A stretch of 9,643 nt of DNA from Bacteroidota bacterium (GTDB taxonomy: Bacteria > Bacteroidota > Bacteroidia > Chitinophagales > Chitinophagaceae): assembly GCA_947460795.1 (NCBI GenBank), contig CANHJA010000076.1:1-9643 (forward strand), written 5' to 3'. Below, piece by piece: positions 6,420 to 9,643 of the stretch (its first letter is position 1; every line of letters starts with the position of its first letter). The translations under genes and the position numbers were made by a program. The notes beneath the pieces are model-generated. The model searched no databases. It was not told the origin of the DNA and saw only the letters and a program-made list of their open reading frames with translations.

Positions 6420-7349
6420 TTACAACGAATACTCTTCAGCTACTTTTTTATCACTATTTAATTGAGCAATTAATTCATCCAACGAACTAAACTTTTTTTC
6501 ATCTCTGATTCGATCTAAAAACTCCACCTTTAAATATTGTCCATATAAATCTTGGTCGAGCTTAAGAATATGTACTTCTAAAGATACTAAATCATTGTCT
6601 GTAATCGTTGGTCGTGTGCCAATATTCATCATGCCACGATATTGATGAGCACCCACTTTTACATTGACAACATAAACACCTTTTGCAGGAATCAATTTGT
6701 CATAATCCATCACTTGCAAGTTGGCAGTTGGAAAACCTAATAACCTGCCTTTCTTTTCTCCATGCACTACTTTGCCAAATACAGTATAGTTATTGCACAA
6801 ATATTCATTGGCCATTTTTACATTGCCTTGAAATAAAGCGGCTCTAATTTTTGTTGAAGAGATAGCAATATGTGAAATTTCTTGAGCTGGAATTTCTTCC
6901 AATTCAAAATGATAGTCAATTTTCTTTTCTGCTAGCATAGCAAAATTTCCACTTCTGTTATTTCCAAAATGATGATCATACCCAATTACAAGTGTATGTG
7001 GATGGAAATTTGCAATTAAAAAATCTTCAATATAGGCTTGTGCCGAAATTTCAGAAAATGATTTTGTGAATGGGACTACCACTAAAACATCTACATTCAA
7101 TTTTTCTAATGCATCTATTTTTTCATCTAACGTACTCAATAAAGAAACTCCTTTTGTTTCATTATGCAAGACCAATCTTGGATGAGGATTAAACGTTATA
7201 ATGACACTTTCGCCATTTACTTCATTCGCTTTAGCAATAATTTGTTCAATTATTTTTCTATGGCCTAAATGAACTCCATCAAAAGAGCCAATCGTAATGA
7301 CTGGATTTTTAAATGAAGGTAAATTTTCTAATCCTTTATAAACTCTCAT
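6420..7349 (-). CDS. ribF: Bifunctional riboflavin kinase / FAD synthetase
   Basis: Cytoplasmic enzyme that phosphorylates riboflavin to FMN and adenylylates FMN to FAD. The 309-residue product has both domains. The N-terminal nucleotidyltransferase carries IGSFDGVHLGHRK (20-32, the HxGH motif H27-H30), FNPHPR (53-58), GYDHHFGNNRSGN (123-135) and ISSTKIR (163-169, KMSKS-like). The C-terminal riboflavin kinase carries GRLLGFPTAN (201-210, with the PTAN Mg-ATP motif), GVYVV (224-228), NIGTRPT (242-248) and LEVHI with the likely catalytic E258. Nothing is truncated. It is convergent with the small exported gene and divergent from the cyclophilin gene. No FMN riboswitch fits in its short leader, so regulation is not evident. 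The start at 7349 follows a -7 element by about 20 bases. Confidence 0.97.
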   Translation of the reverse strand: MRVYKGLENLPSFKNPVITIGSFDGVHLGHRKIIEQIIAKANEVNGESVIITFNPHPRLVLHNETKGVSLLSTLDEKIDALEKLNVDVLVVVPFTKSFSEISAQAYIEDFLIANFHPHTLVIGYDHHFGNNRSGNFAMLAEKKIDYHFELEEIPAQEISHIAISSTKIRAALFQGNVKMANEYLCNNYTVFGKVVHGEKKGRLLGFPTANLQVMDYDKLIPAKGVYVVNVKVGAHQYRGMMNIGTRPTITDNDLVSLEVHILKLDQDLYGQYLKVEFLDRIRDEKKFSSLDELIAQLNSDKKVAEEYSL

Positions 7350-7369
7350 TCTAAATTATAATTCGTTGG

Positions 7370-7377
7370 CAAAAGTA
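7370..7377 (-). promoter_or_regulatory. Promoter -7 element for ribF
   Basis: TACTTTTG followed by C on the minus strand is a full match to TAnnTTTG and ends 20 bases before the ribF ATG, giving a predicted leader of about 15 bases. No TTG is found 17-23 bases upstream. The same nonamer TACTTTTGC recurs at the asparaginase-domain gene. Confidence 0.5.
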
Positions 7378-7428
7378 ATATTTTATCAGAACTCCTCTTT
7401 TTTTTAAATTTTAGGCTATTTTTACTAC

Positions 7429-8082
7429 ATGAAAAAAATATTTTTACTGATACTCGTTTGCTTTTCATTACTGGCTGAAGCGAAAAAAAATAAAAACAAA
7501 TTCGTTGTAATTGAAACCAATAAAGGAAGCATTAAAATAGAAGTTTATAATGATGTTCCGCAACATGCTGCTAACTTTTTAAAATTGGTAAAAGAAGGAT
7601 TTTACGACAGTTTGTTATTTCATCGCGTAATTCCTAGTTTTATGATTCAAGGTGGTGATCCTGATAGTAAAAACGCGCCAAGCAAACAAATGTTAGGCAA
7701 TGGTGATTTGGGATATAAAGTGCCGGCAGAATTTAAATTGCCAACCTATTACCATAAAAAAGGTGCATTAGCGGCTGCTAGAGACAATAATCCAGAAAAA
7801 GCATCCAGTGGATGTCAATTTTACATTGTTGTAGGAAAAATATTTACCGATGCAGATTTAAATAATATGGAGCAACGGGGTCGTTTTAAATATTCTGAAC
7901 AAGCAAGAACAGACTATAAAACCATTGGAGGGACCCCACATTTAGATGGAGATTATACGGTATACGGACAAGTAATAACGGGTCAAGAAATTGTTGATGC
8001 GATTTCATTGGTTCCAAGAGATACGAATAATAGACCCAATGAAGATGTTCGAATTCTGAATATAAAAATTAAAAAGAAGTAA
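7429..8082 (+). CDS. Exported cyclophilin-type peptidyl-prolyl cis-trans isomerase
   Basis: Catalyses cis-trans isomerisation of X-Pro bonds, here in the periplasm. Residues 1-18 form a signal peptide (MKKIFLLILVCFSLLAEA). The cyclophilin fold follows from about residue 25: LLFHRVIPSFMIQGGD (62-77) supplies the catalytic Arg (R66), F71 and Q74; GALAAARDNNP (112-122) and ASSGCQFYI (125-133) form the hydrophobic pocket; HLDGDYTVYGQV (161-172) closes it. The position of human CypA Trp121 is His161 and that of His126 is Tyr166, as varies in bacterial enzymes. An insertion of about 25 residues (135-160, VGKIFTDADLNNMEQ onward) separates the last two motifs. The gene appears monocistronic, divergent from ribF. 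Only a near-match -7 (TAAATTTT, 7405-7412) lies upstream. It ends ahead of a strong hairpin terminator. Confidence 0.94.
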   Translation: MKKIFLLILVCFSLLAEAKKNKNKFVVIETNKGSIKIEVYNDVPQHAANFLKLVKEGFYDSLLFHRVIPSFMIQGGDPDSKNAPSKQMLGNGDLGYKVPAEFKLPTYYHKKGALAAARDNNPEKASSGCQFYIVVGKIFTDADLNNMEQRGRFKYSEQARTDYKTIGGTPHLDGDYTVYGQVITGQEIVDAISLVPRDTNNRPNEDVRILNIKIKKK

Positions 8083-8102
8083 CAAACGTGTTGTTCTAAA
8101 AC

Positions 8103-8130
8103 AAAAAGCTTCCTTTAGTGGAAGCTTTTT
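8103..8130. terminator. Bidirectional intrinsic terminator
   Basis: An 11-base perfect inverted repeat, AAAAAGCTTCC (8103-8113) and GGAAGCTTTTT (8120-8130), flanks a 6-base loop (TTTAGT). A T run continues on the plus strand to 8132, and the A-rich left arm gives a T run on the minus strand. It lies between the converging stops of the cyclophilin (8082) and asparaginase-domain (8135) genes, so it can end both transcripts. It is the only convincing hairpin terminator in the window. Confidence 0.9.
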
Positions 8131-8134
8131 TTAT

Positions 8135-8623
8135 TTATTTGATGGATTCAAAATAACCCGTCTTTCTATTTTTAACAACATTGTCTGCATGAAAAAAACG
8201 TCCATTCATTGCAATGTAAACGCCCTTTGGTAGGGTTTGCACAAAGGCCATTGCACTCCCCATATTATAAAGTCCATCACTCGAGCCAAAAGTGTATGGG
8301 ATCATTGCGCCTGTTAAAACAATTGTTTTATCAATAGCTGCATTTTTAATTAACATAGCAGTTTCACACATGGTATCGGTTCCATGTGTAATAATAATTT
8401 TATCTTCATCACATTTTTGACATTGTGAAACAATTAACTCTCTGTCTTCATCCGTCATTTCAAGGCTATCAACCATCATCAACGTTCTTGTCGATACTTT
8501 AGTAGTATTTCTCCCACGCTCTAATATTTCAACAACATTGGTGTCATTGAAATACAATTTGCCATTAATCATGTCATATTCTTTATCGAACGTGCCACCA
8601 GTAACTAATAATCGAATACCCAT
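8135..8623 (-). CDS. Single-domain asparaginase-like protein
   Basis: A 162-residue protein corresponding to the N-terminal catalytic half of L-asparaginases (usually about 330 residues). It retains the key positions: TGGTFD with the nucleophile-position T11, DSLEM (52-56, the substrate Ser/acid position), ITHGTDTM with the T82-D83 pair, and DKTIVLTGAMIP with K99. The C-terminal domain that completes the site in classical dimers is absent. The ending (IAMNGRFFHADNVVKNRKTGYF) reads as a natural C-terminus followed at once by a terminator, so this is probably a member of the short 'asparaginase domain-containing' family and not a truncated gene. The true substrate is uncertain. The start at 8623 is the only sensible one, placed 17 bases after a strong promoter. 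Confidence 0.88.
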   Translation of the reverse strand: MGIRLLVTGGTFDKEYDMINGKLYFNDTNVVEILERGRNTTKVSTRTLMMVDSLEMTDEDRELIVSQCQKCDEDKIIITHGTDTMCETAMLIKNAAIDKTIVLTGAMIPYTFGSSDGLYNMGSAMAFVQTLPKGVYIAMNGRFFHADNVVKNRKTGYFESIK

Positions 8624-8639
8624 ACTGTTTATTTTTATG

Positions 8640-8669
8640 CAAAAGTAATTTTTATTGATAATTATTCAA
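8640..8669 (-). promoter_or_regulatory. Promoter of the asparaginase-domain gene
   Basis: On the minus strand TTG (8669-8667) is followed by 19 bases and TACTTTTG (8647-8640), a full match to TTG-N17-23-TAnnTTTG. The predicted leader is about 10 bases. Confidence 0.7.
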
Positions 8670-8725
8670 GACAATATTTGATCACAAGTAAAAGTCTTTT
8701 ATTTTTTTAAACTCATTACTAAACC

Positions 8726-8733
8726 TAAATTTG
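8726..8733 (+). promoter_or_regulatory. Promoter -7 element for the TerC-family gene
   Basis: TAAATTTG followed by C on the plus strand matches TAnnTTTG and ends only 5 bases before the ATG at 8739. The region 19 bases upstream is a T run (8702-8708) without a clean TTG. If used, transcription would start at or next to the start codon, giving a leaderless mRNA. Confidence 0.5.
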
Positions 8734-8738
8734 CATAT

Positions 8739-9643
8739 ATGAGCAAGGACATCATCAGTTACTTAATATTCACAATAGCTTTAATTGCTTCTTTTATATT
8801 AGATATGTTTGTATTTAGTAAAAAAAATAAAGAGGTGAGTATTAAAAGTGCTACGTACCAATACTTTTTTTGGGTTTTAGTAGCGATGGGTTATTTTGTG
8901 TTTCTATTTTTTGAATACAATAGCAAAATTGCAATAGACTATATATCAGCCTATTTTATGGAGATGTCTCTTTCAATTGATAATATTTTTGTGTTTGTTT
9001 TAATATTTACATCCCTTCAAATTCATAAAAACAATGTTGGTAGAGTTTTAATGATAGGCATCACATTAGCCATTCTTTTTCGAATTGTATTTATTGCTGT
9101 AGGCATCGTATTGGTGCAACAATTTAGCTGGTTGCTATATATTTTTGGAGCATTTTTATTATACACCGGTTTTACCTTGTTTGTAAGTAATCCTGAAGAG
9201 GAAAACGATGTAAAAGATGGCAAAATTTATAAATTTATTCGTAAATATTTACGCTATACGGAGATCGAACCAGAAGGAAAATTTGTGATTCAAAAAGATG
9301 GTAAAGCCTTTTTTACAAAATTATTTTTAGCTATTTTAATTATTGGAATAACCGATATTGTGTTCGCACTTGACTCTATTCCAGCTGTTTTTGCAATATC
9401 TACTGACAATTTAGTCGTTTTTTCTTCAAACATATTTGCTGTATTAGGGCTTCGTGCGTTGTTTTTTATTTTGCAAAAAGCAGCCGATCAATTTGATTAT
9501 TTGCAGCAAGGAATAGCCATTGTGTTAATTTTCATAGGAGCTAAAATGTTTCTAGGATTAATTGATGTGGAGCTTCCGAATTGGATTTCGTTATTGGTTA
9601 TAATATCCTGCATATCGGGTTCCATTTTTTATTCAATGTATCA
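8739..9643 (+). CDS. TerC/Alx-family integral membrane protein (3' end cut by window edge)
   Basis: An open frame of 301 codons with no stop before the window edge; family members are usually about 310-330 residues, so little is missing. It is highly hydrophobic with seven or more membrane helices. The family signatures are present: MEMSLSIDNIFVFV (74-87, with E75, D81 and N82) and its internal repeat counterpart ITDIVFALDSIPAVFAIS (194-211, with D196 and D202), followed by STDNLVVFSSNIFAVLGLRALFF (D213, N221, R229). A charged cytoplasmic loop (about 150-185) joins the halves, as in Alx-type proteins. TerC/Alx proteins are linked to metal-ion export, notably manganese for Alx, and to tellurite resistance in ter clusters. 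No ter genes are nearby, so an Alx-like metal homeostasis role is more likely. No riboswitch precedes it. Confidence 0.93.
   Translation, partial: MSKDIISYLIFTIALIASFILDMFVFSKKNKEVSIKSATYQYFFWVLVAMGYFVFLFFEYNSKIAIDYISAYFMEMSLSIDNIFVFVLIFTSLQIHKNNVGRVLMIGITLAILFRIVFIAVGIVLVQQFSWLLYIFGAFLLYTGFTLFVSNPEEENDVKDGKIYKFIRKYLRYTEIEPEGKFVIQKDGKAFFTKLFLAILIIGITDIVFALDSIPAVFAISTDNLVVFSSNIFAVLGLRALFFILQKAADQFDYLQQGIAIVLIFIGAKMFLGLIDVELPNWISLLVIISCISGSIFYSMY

Noticed and set aside
7350..7428. FMN riboswitch upstream of ribF
   Set aside because: The predicted leader is about 15 bases, too short for the aptamer, and no conserved helices are visible.
8135..8623. Asparaginase as a truncated pseudogene
   Set aside because: No remnant of the C-terminal domain lies downstream, the terminator follows immediately, and short single-domain members of this family are known.
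8624..8738. yybP-ykoY-type manganese riboswitch upstream of the TerC-family gene
   Set aside because: The spacer is AT-rich without paired helices, and the -7 element sits directly before the ATG, leaving no leader.
9023..9223. 66-codon minus-strand frame
   Set aside because: It is antisense to the conserved TerC-family coding frame and has no recognisable content.
8739..9643. Tellurite-resistance (ter) cluster
   Set aside because: No terD/terZ-like or other ter genes are nearby; TerC/Alx proteins are widespread outside such clusters.

Overview
The window looks like ordinary chromosomal sequence from a low-GC member of the Bacteroidota, most likely a flavobacterium-like or related lineage. 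The evidence is strong A+T bias, no Shine-Dalgarno-type leaders, repeated matches to the Bacteroidota promoter -7 element (TAnnTTTG, twice with a well-spaced upstream TTG), secreted proteins with short Sec signal peptides, and gene families typical of the group (a PolB-type 3'-5' exonuclease, a secreted cyclophilin, a single-domain asparaginase). I see no insertion sequence, phage gene, tRNA, rRNA, CRISPR array or composition break.

Layout. 1-201 (-): N-terminus of a secreted protein that runs off the left edge. 306-1343 (-): heme A synthase, divergent from rnhB (1421-2026, +), with two closely packed back-to-back promoters between them. 4124-2162 (-): a probable three-gene operon of a membrane-anchored coiled-coil protein, a ribose-5-phosphate isomerase B-type protein and a secreted CAP-domain protein. 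4218-6408 (+): a tight operon of a DEDDy 3'-5' exonuclease, the DNA polymerase III delta subunit (holA) and a small exported protein of unknown function whose start overlaps the holA stop. 6420-7349 (-): ribF. 7429-8082 (+): an exported cyclophilin-type prolyl isomerase, ended by a strong bidirectional hairpin terminator shared with the convergent asparaginase-domain gene (8135-8623, -). 8739-9643 (+): a TerC/Alx-family membrane protein cut by the right edge.

How the genes relate. Most are housekeeping: heme A for respiratory oxidases, ribonucleotide and R-loop repair, replication clamp loading, flavin cofactors, periplasmic protein folding and metal-ion homeostasis. Three pieces resist functional assignment: the secreted protein at the left edge, the coiled-coil envelope protein at 3189-4124, and the small exported protein at 5953-6408. 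The promoter motifs move the likely starts of heme A synthase and the coiled-coil gene inward, and the position of the signal peptide moves the CAP-domain start inward.

I looked for an undescribed multi-gene system and found no convincing one. The best second-look items are the coiled-coil protein with its unassigned C-terminal domain, the exonuclease/holA/exported-protein operon, and the compact promoter arrangements.
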